Assembly (NCBI RefSeq): GCF_001984195.1
Contig: NZ_MTQN01000012.1
Span: forward strand, 992,001-1,056,000
DNA from: Kribbella sp. ALI-6-A
Lineage (GTDB): Bacteria; Actinomycetota; Actinomycetes; Propionibacteriales; Kribbellaceae
Direction of reading: 5' to 3'
DNA: 64,000 bases
The translations under genes and the position numbers were made by a program. Each line of letters starts with the position of its first letter. The first letter of the stretch is position 1. The notes beneath the pieces are model-generated. The model saw only the letters and a program-made list of their open reading frames with translations, was not told where the DNA came from and searched no databases. Positions 32,742 to 40,815 of the stretch are shown one piece after another.

Positions 32742-33178
32742 TTAGCCGTCATCCTCGGGCGGATCCTTCAATATCTCTACCGTGGAACTCCCCAGCAGCG
32801 CACGGGCCAGTTTCTCTTCTGCTTGCTGCCAGCTGGTGTTCCTGTCAGTACTACATGCGCACTGTCCACCTTGAGGGGGCGCTCACTGTCGATCACTGGG
32901 TCACTCTTAATCCCATATCCAGCCTCTCGCGCTGCCAAAGCGGTGAAGCAGAACAACCCATGCTGCTCGTGCGCCTCAAGGACGTCCAAAGGCACCAAGC
33001 CGATCTCCGTCAACTTTGCGCCGGAATAGACGGAGACTTCAGTGTCCCCGGAGGAGGGGAGCAGGGCGGCCGATGACGGAAACCGGCGATTCCGGTTCGC
33101 ATCGAACGGTGCCTGACTTGGAGGAATCCGCCGATACAGGACGTCACTATCCGCCACGGTCCCGTCGTCGTCAGGCAT
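32742..33178 (-). pseudogene. Third gene of the TIGR04255 operon, frameshifted near its 3' end
   Basis: ATG 33178, 6 bp after the previous stop, starts MPDDDGTVADSDVLYRRIPP, a soluble protein with EVSVYSGAKLTEIGLVPLDV and a Gly-Ile-Lys segment. The frame goes into an unlikely tail ending at 32777, while another frame continues naturally as NTSWQQAEEKLARALLGSST to EILKDPPEDDG and a TAA at 32742. One indel near 32855 would restore about 145 residues. I know of no function. DVLYRRIPP at the start is a recognisable pattern of proteins encoded beside similar operons, but that is memory, not a search. Confidence 0.55.
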
Positions 33179-33184
33179 ACGGAT

Positions 33185-33664
33185 TCAGTCGCAGAACTTG
33201 CCGATTAGGAGGCTGAGTTCCTTCGCGAGCCGGGCCCGGGGATAGAAGTCTTCCTCCCACTCCCGGCTGCCCTCTTGACACCAGGCCGAGACACGTCCGT
33301 CAGCCTCGACATAGACCTCTAGATCAACGCCGGCACAATGCCACTCCAGCTGCAACCCACCATCCGCCGTCGGGACGACATGCGGCGCAATCGAATCAGG
33401 CGACATGGTTTCCGAGAGGACGGTGAGCGCCATCTGAAAGGCTTCAGCGCTGACCGGCTCCCCCTGGGCACCATCCCAGCCCTTCTCCAACGCAAGAACG
33501 GTCCTAAGCCGCTCAATGACCTGCGTAACCCAATGCGGAATCTGGGTGTCCGACCATACATCGACCTTCGGCCGTATGGCCACCGCGAACAGGTCCCGCG
33601 CAAACCTCAGCCTGCCACGGATTAAATCCCAGCCCACAGGCTGCCATTCTGCCGCAATCGTCAC
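33185..33664 (-). CDS. Hypothetical protein, middle gene of the TIGR04255 operon
   Basis: A 159-residue cytoplasmic protein. Recognisable features are LEKGWDGAQGEPVSAEAF near residue 78 and VVPTADGGLQLEWHCAGVDL near 117, a pattern seen in uncharacterised proteins carried sporadically with TIGR04255-type genes. The C-terminus is acidic and aromatic (EWEEDFYPRARLAKELS). Its ATG overlaps the upstream gene's stop by 4 bp (ATGA), so translation is coupled. Codon use is less GC-biased than the chromosome, consistent with transfer. Confidence 0.72.
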   Translation of the reverse strand: MTIAAEWQPVGWDLIRGRLRFARDLFAVAIRPKVDVWSDTQIPHWVTQVIERLRTVLALEKGWDGAQGEPVSAEAFQMALTVLSETMSPDSIAPHVVPTADGGLQLEWHCAGVDLEVYVEADGRVSAWCQEGSREWEEDFYPRARLAKELSLLIGKFCD

Positions 33665-34506
33665 TGAGCCCTCCCCCAGTTCTTCTGCGCCTCTGCAGTC
33701 GTATTTACCGCGAATGATCGAACGATCTGATCGTGACCTTCGTCTAGGAATCCCATAATCATCTCCAGCATGGATGCACCCGAGGTTCGCCCGCCCGGCT
33801 CTCCGCGGTAAGTAAACGTTAGGCGCACCGTGTCGGGATTCGCAGCGAGTGGCTCTCCAGCAATGTGCAGGCGAGCATACTCGACCCCCTCCCCGCTCTT
33901 CATAGTGAAGTGCTGAGAAGTGCTCACCATGGAAATCTCCGGCAAAACGCTGACGGCATTTCCTCTATTACGCCCACTCAGGGGCAGCAAGTTTGCCAAC
34001 GTATCCGGCCGCTCCGTGCCGTCGGTTGGCATGTCGTTGACATAGTTGATCTCGGCCTGAGTGATTGGTAGCTCGTCATGACCAATCTGCGCGCAGAAAG
34101 CCTGGAGATTCGCAAGAAAATCTCTTCGGAAGCTTTCGTACCTGGGATACGGAGTTTCATCCTGGACGCGCCTCCAGGCGCAATGGAAACGGTCACCTTG
34201 GACCTGGATCAAACTCGATCTATCCTCTGCCAAGAAAACCACCATTGGTATCGGTGGAAAGTCCATGAACTGGAATTCTATTCCGGGCCGGGCTGCGCGA
34301 CCGAACCGCTCAACCTGGAGCGGAACAGGCGGGTGCTCTTCGACGACGGGATGGGTCTTGACGAACCGTCGCCGCAGCTCGCCAAGGTCGATCGCCCTCA
34401 CCTTGATGCCCTCAAAGGACACGCCCATGCTGACTTCGGTCACTGGCGGGCGCTCAAACAGCGGCAAGTCTGAAGCCCGCGTATATGACGGTGCTTGTTC
34501 GGTCAT
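33661..34506 (-). CDS. TIGR04255-family protein
   Basis: A 281-residue soluble protein. The N-terminus DLPLFERPPVTEVSMGVSFE followed by LGELRRRF, and FPPIPMVVFLAEDRSSLIQV near residue 85, fit the sporadically distributed TIGR04255 family; SYESFRRDF-type and QAEINYVNDMP segments follow. No catalytic motif is evident. ATG 34506 is preceded by AGGTGG with 5-bp spacing. It is the first gene of a coupled three-gene operon and has clearly lower GC and more rare codons than its chromosomal neighbours. Its function is unknown; a defence or conflict role would fit its mobility but is only inference. Confidence 0.72.
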   Translation of the reverse strand: MTEQAPSYTRASDLPLFERPPVTEVSMGVSFEGIKVRAIDLGELRRRFVKTHPVVEEHPPVPLQVERFGRAARPGIEFQFMDFPPIPMVVFLAEDRSSLIQVQGDRFHCAWRRVQDETPYPRYESFRRDFLANLQAFCAQIGHDELPITQAEINYVNDMPTDGTERPDTLANLLPLSGRNRGNAVSVLPEISMVSTSQHFTMKSGEGVEYARLHIAGEPLAANPDTVRLTFTYRGEPGGRTSGASMLEMIMGFLDEGHDQIVRSFAVNTTAEAQKNWGRAQ

Positions 34507-34552
34507 GCAGCCCACCTGCCCCTCAAGTCAATGCTACGCGTATGTGCTGGTC

Positions 34553-34572
34553 ACCGTACGGTAGCGTGTCAA
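34553..34572 (-). promoter_or_regulatory. Possible operator and -35 element of the TIGR04255 operon
   Basis: ACCGTACGGT (34553-34562) is a perfect 10-bp palindrome, directly after TTGACA on the minus strand (34567-34572). It lies 47-66 bp before the operon start. I could not find a well-spaced -10, so this is tentative. The rest of 34573-34739 holds nothing recognisable. Confidence 0.35.
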
Positions 34573-34739
34573 GGTTCGGTCACCTACAGCATCGAGCTCA
34601 GGACCCGGCCCGACCTAGCGTAAGTCGAAGAACGCCTACCGGTTGCAGCGCGATCTCGGCTCACATCGATGAGTGAGACCACCAGACCCACTGTCCCCTA
34701 GCGCGGCTGATCGCGGCGGACATCGTCGCCCACCCCCGC

Positions 34740-34781
34740 CTGTTCCAGCCATATGACCCGACTTGCAAGAGGCTGGAACAG
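34740..34781. repeat. 11-bp inverted repeat near the right end of the element
   Basis: CTGTTCCAGCC (34740-34750) and GGCTGGAACAG (34771-34781) are perfect inverted copies separated by 20 bp. It may be a terminator or a recombination-protein site next to attR. Confidence 0.5.
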
Positions 34782-34787
34782 CCGGGG

Positions 34788-34818
34788 CATTGCACGCATT
34801 CTGCACGAGTAGCCGAAA
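34788..34818 (+). repeat. 31-bp direct repeat, right copy (possible arm site)
   Basis: CATTGCACGCATTCTGCACG followed by AGTAGCCGAAA; 26 of 31 positions match the copy at 31199-31229. Confidence 0.55.
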
Positions 34819-34922
34819 CCAGCCGGTTCTCGCGGACGCGATCGGTCACAGCCGGACAGCTGATCTCGCGAGTCGGAGACGCGTGTTCTCGCAGGTCAGA
34901 GGCGGTTCTCGGGGGCCTTGGG

Positions 34923-35011
34923 CGGAGGGCGTGGGATTCGAACCCACGATGACGGTCACCCGCCATACCGGTTTTCAAGACCAGCGCACTCGGCCACTAT
35001 GCGAGCCCTCC
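34923..35011 (-). tRNA. tRNA-Ser (anticodon UGA)
   Basis: The minus strand folds into a class II tRNA of 89 nt: acceptor GGAGGGC/GCCCTCC with discriminator G, a D arm with GTGGCCGAGTG, anticodon loop CTTGAAA giving UGA (serine), a long variable arm (GGCGGGTGACCGTC region) and T arm GTGGGTTCGAATCCCAC. CCA is not encoded. It is the insertion target of the element to its left; its 3' part is duplicated at 31065-31127. Confidence 0.95.
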
Positions 35012-35178
35012 AGGCGAGGTCCGCAGTACGGGCCCGCCGAGGGTCGAGGATAGCGCGTGGGGGTCCAGGGCCCGTCAGGTGCGCTCGGTGAGGCTCTGGA
35101 TCGGCGCGGCGGTAAAAGGCGTGGAGCTCGGCGGGGGCGGGTTGTTAGGCTCGGCGGCCGAGATCGGAGTGCCTTCTC

Positions 35179-36396
35179 ATGCCTACAGCCACGTCCCTCG
35201 GACTGCCCAATGTTCGCGGCCGGGTTCCACTGCTGGTCGGACTGGCCATCGACTCCTTCGGCGGGGGCTGCGCCGGCCCGTTGCTGCTGCTGTTCTTCGT
35301 TCGGGTCGCCGACATCCCACTCGGTACGGCGGGGGTGCTGCTGACCGTGGCGACGCTGTTCTCCGTGGCGGCGCCGGCAGCAGTCGGACTGGTGATCGAC
35401 CGGGTCGGACCGCGCAACCTGGTGACGGCAGCTCAGTTCGCGCAGGGGCTGGCGTTCGTCGGGTTCTTCTTCGGGCGGTCGGAGTGGCTGCTGTTCCTGT
35501 GCGCTCTGCTGACCACTACCGGGCAGCGGGTGTTCTGGTCGTCGGTGTTCAGCCTGCTGGCGGATGTGTCCGACCCGGGCGACCGCGACCGCTGGTTCGG
35601 GCTGGGCGGGATGATGCAGGCCGGCGGGTTCGGCCTTGGCGCACTGGCGGCCGGTGCGCTGCTGACACTCGACGGGGACCTGCCGTTCCTGCTGGCCATC
35701 GCCCTGAATGCCGTGACGTTCTTCGTGGCCGGCGTGCTGATGCTGTGGATCCACCCGGACCACACTGCTCGGCCCACTGAGGACACCGGTCCGGCGCCGC
35801 TGCTGCGGCGCGACAAGCCGTTCCTGGTGCTGATCGGAGCCAACACGATCCTGGCGCTCTGCACGATGGTGATGGGCGTCGGGCTGCCGGTCTACGTGAG
35901 CGAAGCCCTGCCCGCGCCGAAGTGGCTGGTCGGCGTACTGCTGGCGGCGGTGTCCGTTGTACTGGCGACCGGGCAGACGCTGGTGGTTCGCCATACGGAG
36001 AAGCGGCGGAAGATCAACGTGATGGTGCTGGCCGGGCTGCTGTGGACAGTCTGGGGGTTGCTGATGGCCGGTCTGCTGCACATCCCCGCCGGACTGGTCG
36101 TACCGGGCCTCGTGCTGGCGACTGCGGTCTTCGCCGCCGGTGACGTGCTGCACGCGGCGACGGGGAACGCGCTGGCGGCGTCGGTGGCGCCAGAGCGGGG
36201 GCAGGGCAAGTACCTGTCGTACTGGCAGTACTCCTTCACCTTCGCGAGCGTGCTGGTACCGGTGTTCTTCGCCCAGCTCTTCGTGGTCGGGCACGAGCTG
36301 CCGTGGCTGGCGATCTCCGCGCTGGCGCTGGCCGCCGCGGCGACGCTCGTCGCGCTGGATCGGGTACTTCCGGACGCCACGGCCCAGCGCCGCTGA
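35179..36396 (+). CDS. MFS transporter
   Basis: A 405-residue inner-membrane protein with twelve predicted hydrophobic segments. GLVIDRVGPRNLVTAAQFAQ near residue 73 corresponds to MFS motif A between helices 2 and 3, and SVFSLLADVSDPGDRDRWFG near 118 is another conserved loop. The C-terminal half repeats the pattern (VVRHTEKRRKINVMVLAG). It resembles sugar or drug efflux permeases, but no substrate can be assigned. ATG 35179 has GGAG upstream. It is monocistronic and converges on the kinase-like gene. Confidence 0.85.
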   Translation: MPTATSLGLPNVRGRVPLLVGLAIDSFGGGCAGPLLLLFFVRVADIPLGTAGVLLTVATLFSVAAPAAVGLVIDRVGPRNLVTAAQFAQGLAFVGFFFGRSEWLLFLCALLTTTGQRVFWSSVFSLLADVSDPGDRDRWFGLGGMMQAGGFGLGALAAGALLTLDGDLPFLLAIALNAVTFFVAGVLMLWIHPDHTARPTEDTGPAPLLRRDKPFLVLIGANTILALCTMVMGVGLPVYVSEALPAPKWLVGVLLAAVSVVLATGQTLVVRHTEKRRKINVMVLAGLLWTVWGLLMAGLLHIPAGLVVPGLVLATAVFAAGDVLHAATGNALAASVAPERGQGKYLSYWQYSFTFASVLVPVFFAQLFVVGHELPWLAISALALAAAATLVALDRVLPDATAQRR

Positions 36397-36498
36397 CCTC
36401 GATTCGAGCGGGTGGCTGACGCGGCTGACCGAGCTGGTGGAACGCCTATCCGGCTGTGAGACTCGGGAGTTGGCGCGTCGGTCGCCAGCTCAGAGACC

Positions 36499-37413
36499 TC
36501 ATTGAGGAGCTGCGAGCACCTCGCCGATGGCGTGCCGCGCATCGTTCGCCAGCGCCGGGTTGGTGTCCTTGTGATACGCCAACACGATCAGGGCCTGGGA
36601 CAGCACGCGCCCGCGTCCGCGGAGCCACGTCGCGTCGTCCACGTCCAGCACCGCACGGAACTCGTCGCGGACGTTCGCGGGCAGTAGGTACCACACGGGG
36701 AACAGGTCGCACGCCGGATCGCCGACACCGCACGTCTCGAAGTCGAGCACCGCGGTCAGCCGACCCTCCACCGACACGAGCAAGTTGCTAGGCGTCAGGT
36801 CCGAGTGCACCCACACCTCGCGCCCGTCGTACGGCGCCGCGAGCGACTCCTCCCACGACGCCAGCGCTGCGCGAGTGTCGATCAGGCCATCCAGTTCGCC
36901 GATCGCCTTCCGCGTCGAGGAGTCCATCGAGGCCATCGGAGCGCGAGTCCGGCGCTCGCCCGGATACGCCGGCGGCCGGTCTGGCAGGTCGATCCGCCGG
37001 AACGCGTCGACGAACGCCGCGAGGTCCGTCGCCAGCCCGTGTGGGTCGGCGAGCGCGTCGGGGGACGGGTGCGTACCGCTGAGCCAGTGGTGGACGGACC
37101 ACTCGCCCGGGAACGCGTCGGTGGGTGAGCCGATCGCCTCGACAGAAGGGATGGCCACAGGCAGAAACGGCGCGAGTGCCGCGAGTTTCGCTTGCTCCCG
37201 TTGCACTATGTCTGTGTTCGAGGGGCGGAGCAGCAGCCGTACGGACAGGTCGGGACCGAGGCGGTAGATCGCGTTCACCAATCCACCGGAGTCGACCCGC
37301 TCCAGCGGCAAGGCGGCCCACTGCGGGAACTGAGCGGCCACCAACTCGCGGACGAGCCGCGTGTCGATGTCGGTCTGATCGGCGTAGACCTTGCGGGGAC
37401 TCACGAGCCCCAT
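36499..37413 (-). CDS. Aminoglycoside phosphotransferase (APH) family kinase
   Basis: A protein-kinase-fold small-molecule kinase of about 304 residues. The catalytic loop is VHSDLTPSNLL (Asp and Asn of HxDxxxxN) and the metal loop VLDFETCGVGDPACDL. The N-lobe has VDSGGLVNAIYRLG in place of the glycine-rich loop. Family members phosphorylate antibiotics, choline-like molecules or sugars; nothing here points to a specific substrate. ATG 37413 was chosen; the frame is open to 37440. It is divergent from the gene at 37774 across a 360-bp gap. Confidence 0.82.
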   Translation of the reverse strand: MGLVSPRKVYADQTDIDTRLVRELVAAQFPQWAALPLERVDSGGLVNAIYRLGPDLSVRLLLRPSNTDIVQREQAKLAALAPFLPVAIPSVEAIGSPTDAFPGEWSVHHWLSGTHPSPDALADPHGLATDLAAFVDAFRRIDLPDRPPAYPGERRTRAPMASMDSSTRKAIGELDGLIDTRAALASWEESLAAPYDGREVWVHSDLTPSNLLVSVEGRLTAVLDFETCGVGDPACDLFPVWYLLPANVRDEFRAVLDVDDATWLRGRGRVLSQALIVLAYHKDTNPALANDARHAIGEVLAAPQ

Positions 37414-37564
37414 CGGAGCGGTCGGCCCGTCCGCTGTCAACCCGGTTTGGGGAGTCGGTCAACAGGAGGCAAGCCGGGCGGGCGGCTACGGAAGTGTCAC
37501 CGCCGAACTGTCACCGATGTCCTGCGACACGACTGTTTGAGGTGTCAGCTTTTGTTGCGTGTCT

Positions 37565-37580
37565 TCGAACAGGTGTTCTA
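37565..37580. promoter_or_regulatory. LexA (SOS) box without an obvious adjacent gene
   Basis: TCGAACAGGTGTTCTA matches TCGAAC-N4-GTTCGA at 15 of 16 positions (one mismatch in the right arm). It lies in the 37414-37773 gap, about 190 bp from either start codon. The following TAATG resembles a -10 region. The gap holds no other feature I can support. Confidence 0.6.
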
Positions 37581-37773
37581 ATGTTTTCCGGGTAGCGCGC
37601 GGTACCTCTTTCCAACTCAGACCTTCGTCCGAGCGGCCGAACCTCCCACCTCCGACGTGGACGGCCGTACGGCGATGGCCGCCCGGGGAAGTGAGGTCCC
37701 CGGGCGTTGGAGGGACTTTCGTCAGCGGCTGTCGGGTAGAAGGGAAGTGGTGATCCACGAGAGAGGACAAGCC

Positions 37774-38382
37774 ATGTTGCTGGAACATCGCGGCCGGCGA
37801 CCGGTCGTGCCGGAGTCGGCGTACGTCGCGCCGTCGGCGGTGCTGTGTGGTGCGGTGGTGCTCGGCGAGGGCTGCCGGGTGCTGCACGGCGCGGTACTGA
37901 CCGCCGAGAACGGCGAAGTCCGGCTCGGGACGAACTGCGTGGTGATGGAGAACGCCCTGGTCCGCGGCCGGGCCGACCATCCCGCGCTGATCGGCGACGC
38001 GGTACTGGTCGGACCCCACGCGCACGTGAACGGCGCCACGGTCGAGGACGAGGTCTTCCTCGCCACGGGCGCCGCGCTGTTCCCAGGTTCCGTCGCGGGC
38101 ACCGGCTCGGAACTGCGGATCAACAGCGTCCTGCACGTCAACTCCCACCTGGCCGCCGGAACGGTCCTGCCGATCGGCTGGATCGCCGCCGGCAACCCCG
38201 CCGAGCTCTTCCCGCCCGACCGGCACGAGGAACTCTGGGCTGCCCAGGAACCGCTGGACTTCCCCGGCACGGTGTACGGCGTACCGCGTGGCACGCCGAT
38301 GCGAGAAATCATGGCGCGCCAGTCGGCGTACTACGGATCCCACCAGGAGGACCGCTTGATCGACGATTCCCCGAGCAACTAG
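37774..38382 (+). CDS. Gamma-carbonic-anhydrase-like hexapeptide-repeat protein
   Basis: A 202-residue left-handed beta-helix protein with hexapeptide repeats from about residue 15 (PESAYVAPSAVLCGAVVLG, LIGDAVLVGPHAHVNGATVE). Histidines equivalent to the zinc ligands are partly present (HGAVL, GPHAHVNG), and the C-terminus has NPAELFPPDRHEELWAAQ. The family includes YrdA/PaaY-like proteins, many of which are thioesterases or lack proven carbonic anhydrase activity. ATG 37774 has GAGAGG 7 bp upstream; the longer open frame to 37657 is not credible. Confidence 0.82.
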   Translation: MLLEHRGRRPVVPESAYVAPSAVLCGAVVLGEGCRVLHGAVLTAENGEVRLGTNCVVMENALVRGRADHPALIGDAVLVGPHAHVNGATVEDEVFLATGAALFPGSVAGTGSELRINSVLHVNSHLAAGTVLPIGWIAAGNPAELFPPDRHEELWAAQEPLDFPGTVYGVPRGTPMREIMARQSAYYGSHQEDRLIDDSPSN

Positions 38383-39570
38383 ACCCATCGCGGGCGATGC
38401 TTGGTCGCCCGGCAGTTGATCCAGCCGAGCCGGTGCGCTGCGCTGGAACGGCGACGTGGTCGGGCTTCGCCGATCCGCTCCGTCGCCGGAACGCCGCGGA
38501 TCGTGCCTGGTCCGAAGCGTCGCTGACCGGTCCCGGCGCGCTCGGCGGGTCGATCGGCAAGGGACCGTCGCCGACCAGCCCAACTACACCGAGGCTCGCG
38601 GCGATCCTGTCCGCAGGAACACCCCAGCGCCGTTTTCCGTTGCGCGCACCCAGTTGTCCAACGGTCGCGTCGCACTGACTGCTGCAGCGCGGGGCCGCTG
38701 TCGCGGTGCCGCCGACCGGTGGGTCGGTTCCGCTCACCGCGGCCGAGGCCGCCGTCTTCGCCCCGAACACCGCGACCCGCCGCGATGCGCTAATGCGCCG
38801 ATCTGCTACGCGCGCTGCCTTCCCGGTTCGGTCATGAGCGTGCACGAGAGCCCTGCTCTGTAAGGGATCTGCACTCGGCACCGCACCGACGTCATACGGT
38901 TGACTCCTGCCGTGATCAGCGGCGGCACAAGGCGCCGAGTCGCCGCGTGCATCGAGTTGCTGCTGTGCTCCGGATCGGTGGTTCGCATAACGCCATCGCG
39001 GGTTGAGTGCCGCGGTTACGTCGGGCGGGCCTGGGCGAGCAGCTGACCTCCTCGGTCGCGTCCCGGTACCGCGCGGCCTTCGCCGTGCTGCCGTCGCCGG
39101 CCCCCGAGACGGCACGGTCGCCGACGCCGATGTAGGTCGGGGACGAGCCTCAGCACAGGCGGGCGTCTTGGCGTCGCGTCGCGCCGTAGGTCGCTTGCAT
39201 CCCTTCCGTCGTTTCCGGGGGCGAGGTGGGCGGCGCTTGCATCCCTTCTGTCGTTCCCGGGGGCGACGTGGGCGGCGTGTCTGGGCTGGCTGCACTGCTG
39301 ATGCTCCCGAGATCGTGCCCGCGTCGACCAAGCCCTCTCCTCGCAGGTCGCGGGCGGGGAAGAGGCCCTCGCTGTGCAGGTCCACTCTTGGCGCCGAGTC
39401 GGCGTACGACCGATCGGAGCAGGCGCTGGCGTTGCGGAGAGGACTTGGCCGGGGCACGCGGGGCTGGGCCAGGGCCGGCTGTCGACCGTCCGGCAGCTGA
39501 GGCCCCGGCCACCCGTCTGAGTGGCTCGGATGAGTCGTTGGCGACAGCTCGCTGAGGGCGCGAACGCTCG
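38383..39570. other. 1.2-kb stretch without recognisable genes
   Basis: Several frames are open because of the high GC content, but the translations are Arg/Pro/Ala/Ser rich, lack conserved motifs, and none has a ribosome binding site plus normal codon bias. I see no RNA gene. A 42-bp tandem repeat lies at 39193-39276. The stretch may be decayed coding DNA. Confidence 0.5.
39193..39276 (+). repeat. 42-bp tandem duplication
   Basis: Units 39193-39234 and 39235-39276 are identical at 39 of 42 positions. Each begins GCTTGCATCCCTTC and ends GTGGGCGGC. It lies in the gene-poor 38.4-39.6 kb stretch. Confidence 0.8.
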
Positions 39571-40815
39571 TCAGTCGTCGACGACACTCACCAGCCGGAA
39601 GCGGCGAAAGCGTCCGGGAGGGCGGGCGGCGCAGGTCATCTGGCCGTCGACGGTGACCATCTCGGATCGCGCGTTGACGGTCACTGTCGAGCTTGCTTGG
39701 GGGCGGTCGGGCGGCTTCGAGGTGCCGGCGGCAGATGAGCTGGCGTTGGTGAGTGGAGGGTCACGACGTTGCGTTGAGATGGCGGCGTCGGGTGCCGGGG
39801 CGTCACTGGGCTGGGCGGAATCGCTGGCGGACGGTGTTTCGGGGGCGGCGGGCGTGGGGTCGTCGGCGCCTGTGGCGAGAGTGATGGACCAGTGGTCTGG
39901 GGATTCTTCGCGGACTGCGATTGGGCGGAGTGCGTCCAGAGACGAGGAGTGGCCGGTCTGTCTGGCGAAGTGTTGGGCGGCCTGGACCGGCGGGGGTAGC
40001 GCGCCTGAGCCTCGGTAGTACGTCGGGTTGATGAGGCGCTGGTCGTAGGCCTGGGCGAGCGGGACCGCTTGCTCGGCGGGGACGTGGCCGTAGAAGAGGC
40101 TGTGGGGGAGGAAGACGAGGTTGGCGGCGAAGCGGTCGCCGCCGATGTGGCTGCATTCCCAGGTTCGGTCGGGGTAGGCGGCGGTGAGGGCCGCGGCGGC
40201 CGGGCGGCCTCGGACGGCGCAGCAGGCGTCGTGGCGGCCGTGGGTGCAGATCAGGTAGATCGGGTCGGTGCTGGGGGTGCCGGGGTCGGCGCCGGTGAGG
40301 ACGGACAGGAGGTGTTCGTCGGTGGGGAGTTCGCCGGTGCGGATGGATTCCTGGCCGGGGCGGGAGTCGACCAGGAACCAGCGGCGGGGGGTGTCCGCCG
40401 TCGCGCGGCCGTGCCGGCGGATGAGGACGGGGCGGCAGCGGAGTTTGGTGCAGAGTTGGGCGAGTTCGGTGGGGAGGTCGTCAGGAGAGGATGGCGGGAG
40501 GGCGTCGGGCGGCGTGGTGCGAGGCGGGATGGCGCGGGGCGGCGCGGTGCTACGCGGGTCCCGCTCGGGTGACTTGGAGCGGTGGAGGGCGGTGAGGGCC
40601 ACACGGGGCCAGGGGGCGTTGAGTTCGATGAGTAGCCAGCGTTCGGCCGGTGGCGCGGAGGCGAACAGCTCGTCGCCTCGGCGTTCGGCGGAGGCTGCGC
40701 AGCCGGTTTCGGGGCGGTAGCGGGGCTCGACGGGCGAGCCCGACCGCTGGGGGGCGGCCGGGCTGGGCGGTGAAGTCGCGGTCCGTTCCGGGCGGAGCGG
40801 TTCGGGTGGGGTCAC
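39571..40815 (-). CDS. Sucrase/ferredoxin-like protein
   Basis: A 414-residue protein with a thioredoxin-fold Suc_Fer-like domain (PF06999 type) at about residues 38-300. Cys/His motifs are CTHGRHDACCAVRG (Cys190, His192, Cys198, Cys199) and WECSHIGGDRFAAN (Cys221, His223), compatible with the [2Fe-2S] centre known from relatives such as Apd1. The last 100 residues are Pro/Ser/Ala rich and probably disordered. Its ATG overlaps the JmjC gene stop by 4 bp, so it is the third gene of the DGGA operon. Possible role: electron donor or redox partner, by inference. Confidence 0.8.
   Translation of the reverse strand: MTPPEPLRPERTATSPPSPAAPQRSGSPVEPRYRPETGCAASAERRGDELFASAPPAERWLLIELNAPWPRVALTALHRSKSPERDPRSTAPPRAIPPRTTPPDALPPSSPDDLPTELAQLCTKLRCRPVLIRRHGRATADTPRRWFLVDSRPGQESIRTGELPTDEHLLSVLTGADPGTPSTDPIYLICTHGRHDACCAVRGRPAAAALTAAYPDRTWECSHIGGDRFAANLVFLPHSLFYGHVPAEQAVPLAQAYDQRLINPTYYRGSGALPPPVQAAQHFARQTGHSSSLDALRPIAVREESPDHWSITLATGADDPTPAAPETPSASDSAQPSDAPAPDAAISTQRRDPPLTNASSSAAGTSKPPDRPQASSTVTVNARSEMVTVDGQMTCAARPPGRFRRFRLVSVVDD

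Larger units (their letters stand above)
31065..34983. mobile_element. Non-autonomous integrated element in tRNA-Ser(UGA)
   Basis: A 3,856-bp unit is bounded by 63-bp perfect direct repeats (31065-31127 and 34921-34983). The right copy is part of an intact tRNA-Ser gene; the left copy is the orphan 3' part of the same tRNA. This is the footprint of tyrosine-recombinase integration with the tRNA restored on one side. No integrase, excisionase or replication gene is visible, and three gene products appear frameshifted. GC content is lower in the cargo than outside, especially at 33.2-34.5 kb. It may be a decayed or satellite element. Confidence 0.8.
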
